Source: Chlorobium sp.
GTDB taxonomy: Bacteria; Bacteroidota; Chlorobiia; Chlorobiales; Chlorobiaceae
Assembly (NCBI GenBank): GCA_005862225.1
Contig: SZXV01000002.1
Span: forward strand, 682,001-746,000
Length of the DNA: 64,000 nucleotides
Direction of reading: 5' to 3'
In this document: positions 9,973 through 16,667 of the stretch, piece by piece
Position numbering within the stretch: position 1 is the stretch's first letter
How the letters are laid out: each line of letters begins with the position of its first letter
Made by a program: the position numbers and the translations under genes
Notes under the pieces: model-generated
Database searches by the model: none
What the model was told of the DNA's origin: nothing
The model's input: only the letters and a program-made list of their open reading frames with translations

Positions 9973-10563
9973 ATGCAAGTATTTCCTACAGCCATACCTG
10001 ATGTTCTGATGTTTGAGCCACAGGTATTTGGCGATGATCGTGGTTATTTTTTTGAGTCATTTCGTCAGGATCTTTTTGAACAGCATATCGGACGCGTTGT
10101 ATTTGTTCAGGATAATGAGTCCAAATCCGGCTATGGAGTGCTTCGTGGACTTCATTTTCAGAAACCACCATTTACCCAGTCAAAACTTGTCCGTGCACTC
10201 TATGGCAGTGTGCTTGATGTTGCCGTTGACCTCCGTCTTGGTTCTCCGTGGTATGGACGACATGTAGCCTGTGTGCTTGATGCTGAACGAAAGAATATGC
10301 TCTGGGTGCCAAAAGGGTTTGCTCATGGCTTTCTTGTGCTCTCAGCCGAAGCTGTTTTTGCCTACAAGTGCGACAACTACTATGCATCATCCTATGACGC
10401 AGGTATTCTGTGGAATGATCCATTGGTTGGAATTGACTGGCAGCTTCCGGAACGGGTGATCCGGGTTTCCGGAAAAGATGCCGTGCAGCCAGCATTGAGT
10501 TCAGTTGATCTTTTCCGGTATGAAGATTACAGGCAGGAAAAACTCTATCCGAGGGTTTCATAA
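9973..10563 (+). CDS. rfbC: dTDP-4-dehydrorhamnose 3,5-epimerase
   Basis: RfbC/RmlC converts dTDP-4-keto-6-deoxyglucose to dTDP-4-keto-rhamnose. The cupin-fold sequence shows DDRGYFFESFRQD near residue 20, VQDNESKS, GVLRGLHFQ, the VLDVAVDLR strand and WVPKGFAHGF. The frame is open from 9904 but the first 23 residues are not family-like, so the start is the ATG at 9973 (196 residues, normal length). It is the last rhamnose gene before the cassette array. Confidence 0.95.
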   Translation: MQVFPTAIPDVLMFEPQVFGDDRGYFFESFRQDLFEQHIGRVVFVQDNESKSGYGVLRGLHFQKPPFTQSKLVRALYGSVLDVAVDLRLGSPWYGRHVACVLDAERKNMLWVPKGFAHGFLVLSAEAVFAYKCDNYYASSYDAGILWNDPLVGIDWQLPERVIRVSGKDAVQPALSSVDLFRYEDYRQEKLYPRVS

Positions 10564-10751
10564 TTGAATATAAAAAAGCCAGTAAACAGCGTTTTTATGC
10601 CGATCAGTATAAGAAGCAGAAATATAATGAGATATAGGGGGTAAATTTTTATTTTATATGCGATTAACTGTTGATTGTATTGTTTGTGTTTTGCGTCTTA
10701 TATGGGTTGTAACTCAAAAATACGCCGTTTAGAAGGATCAATCTAATTATT

Positions 10752-10758
10752 GTTATGT
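10752..10758 (+). other. Core site GTTATGT at left edge of cassette array
   Basis: The heptamer GTTATGT is identical to the right-hand core of attC A (11406-11412). It lies 34 bases before the first cassette gene, where a cassette junction is expected. No complete attC or attI is visible upstream, so this may be the remaining half of a lost site or a secondary insertion point. The bases between rfbC and this point (10564-10751) hold no gene that I can see. Confidence 0.45.
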
Positions 10759-10791
10759 GTTGCAAAACAACCCAGAAAGGCCGTTTAACCA

Positions 10792-11325
10792 ATGGAAAAG
10801 AAAATAGCTGAGTACGAGGCTACGCAAGCTTCTTATCTGCACTACGATAGCTTTAGATGGCAGGCAGGTTCATTGCTCATCGCAGGAGTTTTTGTTTTCT
10901 GGGGTCTGTTGATTAGCACGTCTCCACCCACAACGCCAAAAATTGTGGGGCTGGCCGGCATACTTGTTTCGCTCCTAATGACCATATGGGTGTTGTTCGC
11001 CCACCATTATCGGCAAATCTACCTATGTAAGCTCCACCGTATGCATGAATTGGAGAAGGATCTTTCTTTTGAACAACACCGTAGATTTATTCATGGCGGC
11101 GTCGAGGGGCGGCAGTACAGAGTATTCGGACCAAAAGGGCATAATCTGGATTTAGCCATCTATATTTGCTCATCCTTTGGAGGTTCTTTCGTGGGTTGGA
11201 TGCAATCAGGTTTTGATTTGTGGCTTATCTCACCTTTACCGCTAGTCACACTTGTAACCCTATATGTGCTAGTAAATGAGCATCGAATCACCAGTTTTTT
11301 GAAGAATTGGAATACAAACACATAA
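10792..11325 (+). CDS. Cassette-encoded membrane protein, unknown function
   Basis: A 177-residue product with two hydrophobic segments near residues 27-42 and 50-70 and a further one or two near the C-terminus (about 120-160). The N-terminal helix is soluble and there is a central cytoplasmic-looking region of about 50 residues with many charged residues. The stop codon (11323-11325) lies inside the left arm of attC A, the classic layout for an integron cassette. I do not recognise the family. It is the first gene of the array. Confidence 0.65.
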   Translation: MEKKIAEYEATQASYLHYDSFRWQAGSLLIAGVFVFWGLLISTSPPTTPKIVGLAGILVSLLMTIWVLFAHHYRQIYLCKLHRMHELEKDLSFEQHRRFIHGGVEGRQYRVFGPKGHNLDLAIYICSSFGGSFVGWMQSGFDLWLISPLPLVTLVTLYVLVNEHRITSFLKNWNTNT

Positions 11326-11412
11326 CATTGCGCTCAACCGGAGCGCGGCTATTTGGCGCTTTGTTAATTTTCAGGCTTTCCAGGGCCGCGCCAGGTTAGC
11401 TTTACGTTATGT
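11320..11412 (+). other. attC site A (cassette recombination site)
   Basis: The outer boxes ACATAAC (11320-11326) and GTTATGT (11406-11412) are perfect reverse complements. Inside them GCTCAACCGG pairs with CCAGGTTAGC, leaving one extra unpaired base, as attC sites require for strand choice. A mismatched spacer separates outer and inner boxes. The 93-base length fits, and the site begins at the stop of the preceding gene. Confidence 0.85.
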
Positions 11413-11418
11413 CATTCA

Positions 11419-11616
11419 CTAGCAGCCTGTCGGACTTAATGAAAAAAGTTAAACTATTTTACGATAAAGTATAAAGATAGTGTATATGATATATTATAAT
11501 ATTGATCTGAGCGTCATACTACAGTAGCGATAAAACTTTTTCATGGAAATCAAACTCAAATCGCCTTTTTTACGCTATTAATCTGCAAACATATTCAAAG
11601 TCCGACAGGCTGCTAG
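11419..11616. mobile_element. MITE-like element with 19-bp terminal inverted repeats
   Basis: CTAGCAGCCTGTCGGACTT at 11419-11437 is repeated as its exact reverse complement at 11598-11616. A second inverted pair lies just inside: ATGAAAAAAGTT on the left and AACTTTTTCAT on the right. The interior is very AT-rich and has no open reading frame. At 198 bases with perfect termini it looks like a non-autonomous transposable element. The outermost CTAG on each side could be a duplicated target, as seen with IS5-type elements; that assignment is a guess. It sits between attC A and the next cassette gene and could supply or disrupt that gene's promoter. Confidence 0.75.
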
Positions 11617-11627
11617 GAGTAGGCGCA

Positions 11628-12458
11628 ATGAGTAGTACAAAGGAATGGTTGTTTGACCAAATCGAAGCCAAGAGGAGCAAGCGGTTAGCTGATCTACTCG
11701 GCATCACCGATGACGAGCTTGAACAGATCAGCTACGAAATCGACGTCGATCAGAGCGATGATGGGTTGGTGTATGGCCGCATTGTGCGGTTCGATGGCGA
11801 CAACGACCCAGCAATAATGTCAAAGATTGTTGGTCTTAATTCTGGCTCATATGTGAGCTTGTCGCCATGGGATCTAGATGACCCTGAAGAGGATGAGCTT
11901 GAGTGGGAGGTTGAGAACTCCGAGCAGCTTAAAACGCTCAACAAGCATTTATCCAAAGTACCGCAACTCCTCCAAGTCGACGTAGATGAGAATATTCAAT
12001 TCAGTCTTCTTGTCATGATGCACGTCCATATTGTTTCCGTTCTTGAACAATTCCTGTCTGCAACATTCATACACAACGTAACTAACTCGGATGTCCTGAC
12101 GAGAAAGCTAATAGAAACAGACCCTGAGTTTGGATGTCGTAAATTCACTATGAACGAGATCTACGCTCAGTATAGCAATATCAAGTCGACAGTAGCCGCG
12201 TATCTGAAGGATATAATTTTTCACGACATGCGTAAGGTAAAGCCAATGTATGCAGATGTACTCGGTTATGATTTTGGAGATATTGCATGGCTATTCAAGG
12301 CAGTGTGTCTAAGGCATGATTGTGCTCACAGGGCAGGATATGATAAGGAAGGCAATCAAGTTTCAGTGTCGGTGGCGAGCGTCAATGAGCTGGTTGCACA
12401 ATGCCGGCATTTGTCTGAGAGCATAGATGCGCATGTTCAGAAAATTAACAACCAATGA
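11628..12458 (+). CDS. Cassette-encoded HEPN-like protein
   Basis: A 276-residue product. The C-terminal half is helical and carries RHDCAH (R229, H234), the R-x4-H motif of catalytic HEPN ribonucleases, followed by RAGYDKEGN, as in HEPN domains of toxin and defence proteins. The N-terminal 110 residues are acidic (several Asp/Glu runs near residues 80-95) and not recognised. The start has only a modest ribosome site (GGAGTAGG). The stop TGA at 12456-12458 touches attC B. I infer an RNase-type toxin or defence function from the motif and context only. Confidence 0.65.
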   Translation: MSSTKEWLFDQIEAKRSKRLADLLGITDDELEQISYEIDVDQSDDGLVYGRIVRFDGDNDPAIMSKIVGLNSGSYVSLSPWDLDDPEEDELEWEVENSEQLKTLNKHLSKVPQLLQVDVDENIQFSLLVMMHVHIVSVLEQFLSATFIHNVTNSDVLTRKLIETDPEFGCRKFTMNEIYAQYSNIKSTVAAYLKDIIFHDMRKVKPMYADVLGYDFGDIAWLFKAVCLRHDCAHRAGYDKEGNQVSVSVASVNELVAQCRHLSESIDAHVQKINNQ

Positions 12459-12523
12459 CATAACCTTTCGCTCAACACGGACGCGCATAAAAGCGGCGCG
12501 CGCCGGTTAGCTTTACGTTAGCC
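12458..12523 (+). other. attC site B
   Basis: The outer boxes are ACATAAC (12458-12464) and GTTAGCC (12517-12523). The inner arm CGCTCAACACGG faces CCGGTTAGCTTTAC, nearly the same right arm as attC A (GGTTAGCTTTACGTTA). The centre is a GC-rich hairpin. The site starts on the stop codon of the HEPN cassette gene. Length 66 bases. Confidence 0.88.
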
Positions 12524-12537
12524 ATTACGGAGATTCA

Positions 12538-13383
12538 ATGCCACCACAGTCAAAACCATCTCGTGCCGGATTGCCGCTTCTGATTATCGTCTTCTCAGTG
12601 ACACTACCATTGCTGTTCTTCTTCGGATGGGCAGTCGGAAGGCAGAACGTACCTGGTGTATCAATATCCCCTGATTCCATTTCTTCGTGGGTTTCGGCAT
12701 TGGCGACAGTGGCGATCGCTGTGTTGACGTTCATCTTGGCCAAAGAAACTTGGTATTTGCGCGAGACGCAAACCCAACAACTTGCAGAACTGAAGCGAGA
12801 AAATATCCGACCAAACGTCAACGTCCAACTCGATCCAAGTCGCGTCGGCCTGAACTTCGTTGATGTGAAGGTCAGCAACCTCGGAAAAGGAATTGCACGA
12901 AAAGTCGTTGTCGAATTTCTTGATCGACAAGGCGCACGCGTTGCGGAGGGGGTTGACCCCGTTGTCGAGAAATTTCGGAAGCTAGCAATATTCCGCCAGG
13001 GTATCGAGTCCATGGGGATTGGTCAAGTCATTACCAGCTTCGTCTTCAGTTTCATCGATTTAAACGACGAGCTGAAAGGTGAGATCTTCAAGCCTTTGTT
13101 GCAAATGGTCGTGCGATTCGAAGACATAGAAGGGAATCAGTACAAGAACGAATTTGTTGTCGACTTTGCTCAGTACCAAGGAATTAGTGAGTTAGGCGGT
13201 GGTGACCCACTGCACTTGATGTCAGAGGAGCTGAAAAAGCTCTGCGGAGTTATGGAGAAGGTAGCCCGCTCAGACAATCGGATTGGAGTTAACGTCTATG
13301 ACACAGAAGACAGAGAGGCGGAGCTTGCGGCTACTCGCAAGTATTTGTCCGAACAAAAGCGAATTGCGCAGGGTAATGGCTAA
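12538..13383 (+). CDS. Cassette-encoded membrane-anchored protein, unknown function
   Basis: A 281-residue product with two hydrophobic segments, at about residues 12-34 and 45-65, then a short coiled-coil-like stretch (WYLRETQTQQLAELKREN). A soluble domain of about 180 residues is rich in beta strands (VNVQLDPS, VDVKVSNLGKGIARKVVVEF). The pattern of two N-terminal helices plus a beta domain is common in small uncharacterised accessory proteins. The stop lies inside attC C. Base composition is closer to 50 percent GC than in later cassettes. No family name can be supported. Confidence 0.7.
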   Translation: MPPQSKPSRAGLPLLIIVFSVTLPLLFFFGWAVGRQNVPGVSISPDSISSWVSALATVAIAVLTFILAKETWYLRETQTQQLAELKRENIRPNVNVQLDPSRVGLNFVDVKVSNLGKGIARKVVVEFLDRQGARVAEGVDPVVEKFRKLAIFRQGIESMGIGQVITSFVFSFIDLNDELKGEIFKPLLQMVVRFEDIEGNQYKNEFVVDFAQYQGISELGGGDPLHLMSEELKKLCGVMEKVARSDNRIGVNVYDTEDREAELAATRKYLSEQKRIAQGNG

Positions 13384-13446
13384 CCAGCCGCTCAAGCCGA
13401 ATCGCGTTGGCATGCCAACGCTCGCGGCTCAGCTTCAACGTTAGAT
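13378..13446 (+). other. attC site C
   Basis: GGCTAAC (13378-13384) and GTTAGAT (13440-13446) are the outer boxes. Between them CCGCTCAAGCCG faces CGGCTCAGCTTCAAC, with a central palindrome GTTGGCATGCCAAC. This is the most textbook-like attC of the array (69 bases), resembling the classic 59-base elements. The gene before it stops inside the left arm. Confidence 0.92.
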
Positions 13447-13476
13447 TTAGAAAAACGGATAACGAGACATTGAATC

Positions 13477-15117
13477 ATGGCTTATCGTGAAATGTGGGAA
13501 ATGGAAGTGCGTCATGATGGCTTAAACAAATATCGCCATATTCGGGGTTCTGATAGATATGTTGTAGAGCAAAAAGCTGCCGCTCAGAAACTTGCATGGG
13601 ATGAGATGTGGGAAAAGAAGCAAGTTACAAGAAGCAAAGAAGAGAAATACGAATTGGCTGTTATCAAAACAGACGAAGCCCAAAAAGCACTCGAAGGTTT
13701 GGAGTTAACTCTTAAACACACGTTATCGGTAGATGATGCAATTGATTGGTCATCACTTTTAGATATTAAGCCGTTTCCAAAAAGAAAGCCGTCCCAGCCA
13801 ACTCAAGAAACCATCCCTGCTGAGCCAACAAAATCTGAGTCAAAATATCAGCCAGATATTGGACTTTTCGACAAAATATTCTCAAGTTCAAGGATAAGAA
13901 AACAAGACGAAGCAGAAAACCTGTATTTGAAAGATCATCAAGCATGGAGCGAAGGAAAAAAGAAAATAGAATCCATGAATGCAGATCAAGTATCAAAATA
14001 CACTATGGACTTAGAAATATGGGAAAAGGAAAAGAACAAGTATGAGGAGAACCAAAGGTCAAGGAATGGATTAATACAAAAAAAGAAGGATCAGTACTTT
14101 AACAAGGAGTCAGGCGCAGTCTCTGACTACTGCGAAATGGTGCTAAACAATTCAGTTTATCCTGAATATTTTCCCCAAGAATGGGATCTTGATTATCAAC
14201 CTGAGTCAAAGATACTGATTATTGACTACTCTCTGCCAGATATAGACTCTATTCCAACAACAAGAAGCGTTAAATATGTTGTCTCTAGGGATGAATTTAT
14301 TGAAACCCACTTATCATCTGCGGCATTGAACAAGCTCTATGATGATCTGTTATATCAAATTGCCCTCAGAACTATACACGAATTATATGAGGCTGATGTT
14401 ATTGAAGCACTTGACTCAATTGTTTTTAATGGCTGGGTAGACACTGTAGACAAAGCAACAGGGAATAATGTCAACTCGTGCATAATGTCTTTACAGGCTT
14501 CAAAAAATGAGTTTCTATCCATCAATCTTGAGAAAGTTGATCAAAAAGCATGTTTCAAACAGCTAAAAGGTGTTGGTAGTAGTAAGCTACATGGCTTGTC
14601 ACCCGTTGCGCCACTTATAAGTATTAACAAAGAAGACAGACGCTTCATATCTGCCTATGCTGTTGCAGATGAAATTGGCAGCTCCGACAATCTTGCTGCG
14701 ATGGATTGGCAGGATTTCGAAAATCTAATAAGAGAGATATTCGAAAAAGAGTTTGTTAGTTCTGGCGGCGAAGTAAAAATAACTCAGGCTAGTAGAGACG
14801 GTGGCGTGGACGCTATAGCTTTCGATCCAGATCCTATACGTGGCGGAAAAATCGTTATTCAGGCTAAGAGGTACACAAATGTGGTAGGTGTATCTGCGGT
14901 TAGGGACTTATACGGGACAACTTTAAACGAAGGAGCAACTAAAGGAATACTCGTTACTACTGCTGATTATGGTCCAGACGCCTATGAGTTCGCTAAAGGA
15001 AAACCGCTCACATTGTTGAACGGAAGCAATTTGTTGCACTTACTGGAAAAGCATGGGCATAGGGCGAAAATCGATTTGAAGGAAGCAAAGCAAATATTGA
15101 GCGAGAAAAAAATTTAA
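13477..15117 (+). CDS. Cassette-encoded Mrr-type restriction endonuclease-like protein
   Basis: A 546-residue protein. The C-terminal domain (about 405-535) is a PD-(D/E)XK nuclease of the Mrr_cat type. It has DWQDFENLIREIFEKE, then DGGVDAIAF (D441-D445) and IVIQAKR with the Q462-x-K464 catalytic pair, then a GILVTTADYGPDAYEFA strand-helix typical of Mrr. The N-terminal 250 residues are charged and partly coiled coil (about residues 130-215), and the middle is not recognised. Mrr enzymes cut modified DNA, so a role against foreign DNA is likely. The gene is AT-rich. The stop overlaps the degenerate site attC D. Confidence 0.82.
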   Translation: MAYREMWEMEVRHDGLNKYRHIRGSDRYVVEQKAAAQKLAWDEMWEKKQVTRSKEEKYELAVIKTDEAQKALEGLELTLKHTLSVDDAIDWSSLLDIKPFPKRKPSQPTQETIPAEPTKSESKYQPDIGLFDKIFSSSRIRKQDEAENLYLKDHQAWSEGKKKIESMNADQVSKYTMDLEIWEKEKNKYEENQRSRNGLIQKKKDQYFNKESGAVSDYCEMVLNNSVYPEYFPQEWDLDYQPESKILIIDYSLPDIDSIPTTRSVKYVVSRDEFIETHLSSAALNKLYDDLLYQIALRTIHELYEADVIEALDSIVFNGWVDTVDKATGNNVNSCIMSLQASKNEFLSINLEKVDQKACFKQLKGVGSSKLHGLSPVAPLISINKEDRRFISAYAVADEIGSSDNLAAMDWQDFENLIREIFEKEFVSSGGEVKITQASRDGGVDAIAFDPDPIRGGKIVIQAKRYTNVVGVSAVRDLYGTTLNEGATKGILVTTADYGPDAYEFAKGKPLTLLNGSNLLHLLEKHGHRAKIDLKEAKQILSEKKI

Positions 15118-15190
15118 CGCTTCACATTCACATGGACATCAAAAAGCACCGCTGGTTCTTCTCCCTATGCGGTGATGTGATGCGTTCGCA
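15112..15190 (+). other. Degenerate attC-like site D
   Basis: ATTTAAC (15112-15118) begins at the stop of the Mrr-like gene. The arms AACGC-T-TCACATTCAC and GTGATGTGA-T-GCGTT pair with one mismatch and one extra T. An inner CACCGC/GCGGTG pair extends the fold. The right outer box (GTTCGCA) fits the consensus poorly and the spacer is too short, so this could instead be a plain hairpin. Confidence 0.45.
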
Positions 15191-15200
15191 ATCGTGAACA

Positions 15201-15572
15201 ATGACCTATTTAAAAGAAATAATGGAATTATTGGGTGTGAGTGAAACTGATGCCATTAAGGCAATACTCAATCTTGTTTCACCTTTCCCTCCACATGCTA
15301 CTATACAAAACTGGACAAGGCTTTCAACCTTTGGACATGATGCTCCGACAACCAAAGATTTATGGAAAAAACTGGAGGGGTCAGATTTTCGTTGCCATAG
15401 ATGTGGAAGCCAAATGAGACTTTCTTTTAACAATATGAACAGCAACCCAAAAGCTCATCGGCTTGAGAACTTGGAAGTTATCTGTTTTTCATGTAATCGT
15501 TCTGTGTCAAAGAAAGGAAACAAAGACAACCATCATCATTATAAGTTAGCAATGGCTGCAATAGAACTTTAG
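15201..15572 (+). CDS. Cassette-encoded HNH-like zinc finger protein
   Basis: A 123-residue protein with two CxxC pairs: CHRCGSQM near residue 68 and CFSCNRS near 97. The stretch LENLEVICFSCN followed by KKG resembles the end of an HNH nuclease finger (normally NLxxLCxxCNxxKG). The histidine-rich start of the HNH motif is not clearly present; the segment before reads MNSNPKAHRLENL. It may be a small HNH endonuclease or a zinc ribbon that lost activity. The next gene is 116 bases downstream with no attC between, so the two may share a cassette. That gap holds a small 6-bp hairpin (ATGTAG/CTACAT). Confidence 0.6.
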   Translation: MTYLKEIMELLGVSETDAIKAILNLVSPFPPHATIQNWTRLSTFGHDAPTTKDLWKKLEGSDFRCHRCGSQMRLSFNNMNSNPKAHRLENLEVICFSCNRSVSKKGNKDNHHHYKLAMAAIEL

Positions 15573-15688
15573 AAAGAAAATGATATATACCCAGCCCTTT
15601 CAGAAATTCAAATTCGTGCAAAAGTAGAACATGTAGGCGGGGCTACATATTTACTTAAATATATAAAAAATCGATTATTGAAAAAACT

Positions 15689-16516
15689 ATGACAAAGCTA
15701 AAATTCCCAAGCAAACAACTTGAAAATATAAATATTAAAATCAGGACTGAATCTCTCAGGTCTCTAATTGAGTTGATCAAAGCCGGAATAGATTATAAGA
15801 AAAAAGAATCGCTTCAAATAATTGATAAACTAAATAATAAAATCGAAGATGAGTCTGATTTACACGAAGTAACAACTAAAGAAGCAATTTTTGAATTAGA
15901 ATATGTCAATTATTTTGAAGGGCCATTTATATGTTCTCAGTTAGAGAATGTGGCCGCATATTCAATTATTCCAGCATGTTATATGATTTTTGAGACAAAT
16001 TTAGTTGCGTTCGCTGAAATTGCAAGAAGGCATTTTTATATTGAGTTAAAGTGGAATGAATTATTTGGTGGGAAAACAGACAAAATTAACACGTATTTAT
16101 CAAAGTTTGCTCACATTGATGTATCAAATATTCAATCGTGGCCACCACTAAAAGAACTCGAGATTATCAGAAATTGCATTATTCACAATGAAGGTAAAGT
16201 AAATGAGGAGTTTAGAGATCATTCGAAAATCGAAAATATTATTAAAAAATATCCGAATCATATTTCTGTAAACAAGCCGCTGCATGAAAATGAAAAATAT
16301 ATAATTGTTAAATTGAGCTTATGTGGCCTTTTTCTCGAGAAATTAAATTCCTTTTTTGATGAGCTTATTGCCCTATTTGGGTTTGACCAGAATTTTTACT
16401 TTGGAGCAGAAGCTTCGCGGCGGATTCTGAATGAAAGAATTCAAGCCAAAAAAGAATTTGACTGTTCAGTGGGAAAAGCAAAAGAAATATACTTTAACAG
16501 GATGAAATCACTATAA
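15689..16516 (+). CDS. Cassette-encoded HEPN-like protein
   Basis: A 275-residue, mostly helical, AT-rich gene product. The segment LKELEIIRNCIIHNEGKV contains R161-N-x3-H166, the RNxxxH form of the HEPN ribonuclease motif seen in MAE_28990/RiboL-PSP-like and Abi-type proteins. The flanking helices include ETNLVAFAEIARRHF before it and LCGLFLEKLNSFFDELI after it, a common HEPN layout. attC E begins 5 bases after the stop. The function is inferred as an RNase-type toxin or abortive infection protein. Confidence 0.65.
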   Translation: MTKLKFPSKQLENINIKIRTESLRSLIELIKAGIDYKKKESLQIIDKLNNKIEDESDLHEVTTKEAIFELEYVNYFEGPFICSQLENVAAYSIIPACYMIFETNLVAFAEIARRHFYIELKWNELFGGKTDKINTYLSKFAHIDVSNIQSWPPLKELEIIRNCIIHNEGKVNEEFRDHSKIENIIKKYPNHISVNKPLHENEKYIIVKLSLCGLFLEKLNSFFDELIALFGFDQNFYFGAEASRRILNERIQAKKEFDCSVGKAKEIYFNRMKSL

Positions 16517-16520
16517 AAAA

Positions 16521-16608
16521 TGCTAACAATCGGGTAAACTTGATCGCCGAAAGCTGCGTTCTTCGAGCGTAGTTTAGTGGCGGCGGCAGGTTACCCTTGG
16601 CGTTAGGC
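16521..16608 (+). other. attC site E
   Basis: TGCTAAC (16521-16527) and GTTAGGC (16602-16608) are the outer boxes, with one mismatch when paired. The inner arm CGGGTAAACTTG pairs with CAGGTTACCC, leaving one extra A. The centre of about 50 bases can fold. The position just after the stop of the second HEPN gene fits a cassette boundary. Length 88 bases. Confidence 0.8.
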
Positions 16609-16667
16609 GATAACAGATGAACAATGTAGAATCAACTAATTTCCCGCAATTTTAGGTATATCACCTT

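Noticed and set aside
12525-13013. 162-codon open frame on the - strand in the third cassette
   Set aside because: Opposite the cassette gene that ends inside attC C; Ser/Thr/Arg-rich content typical of antisense reading.
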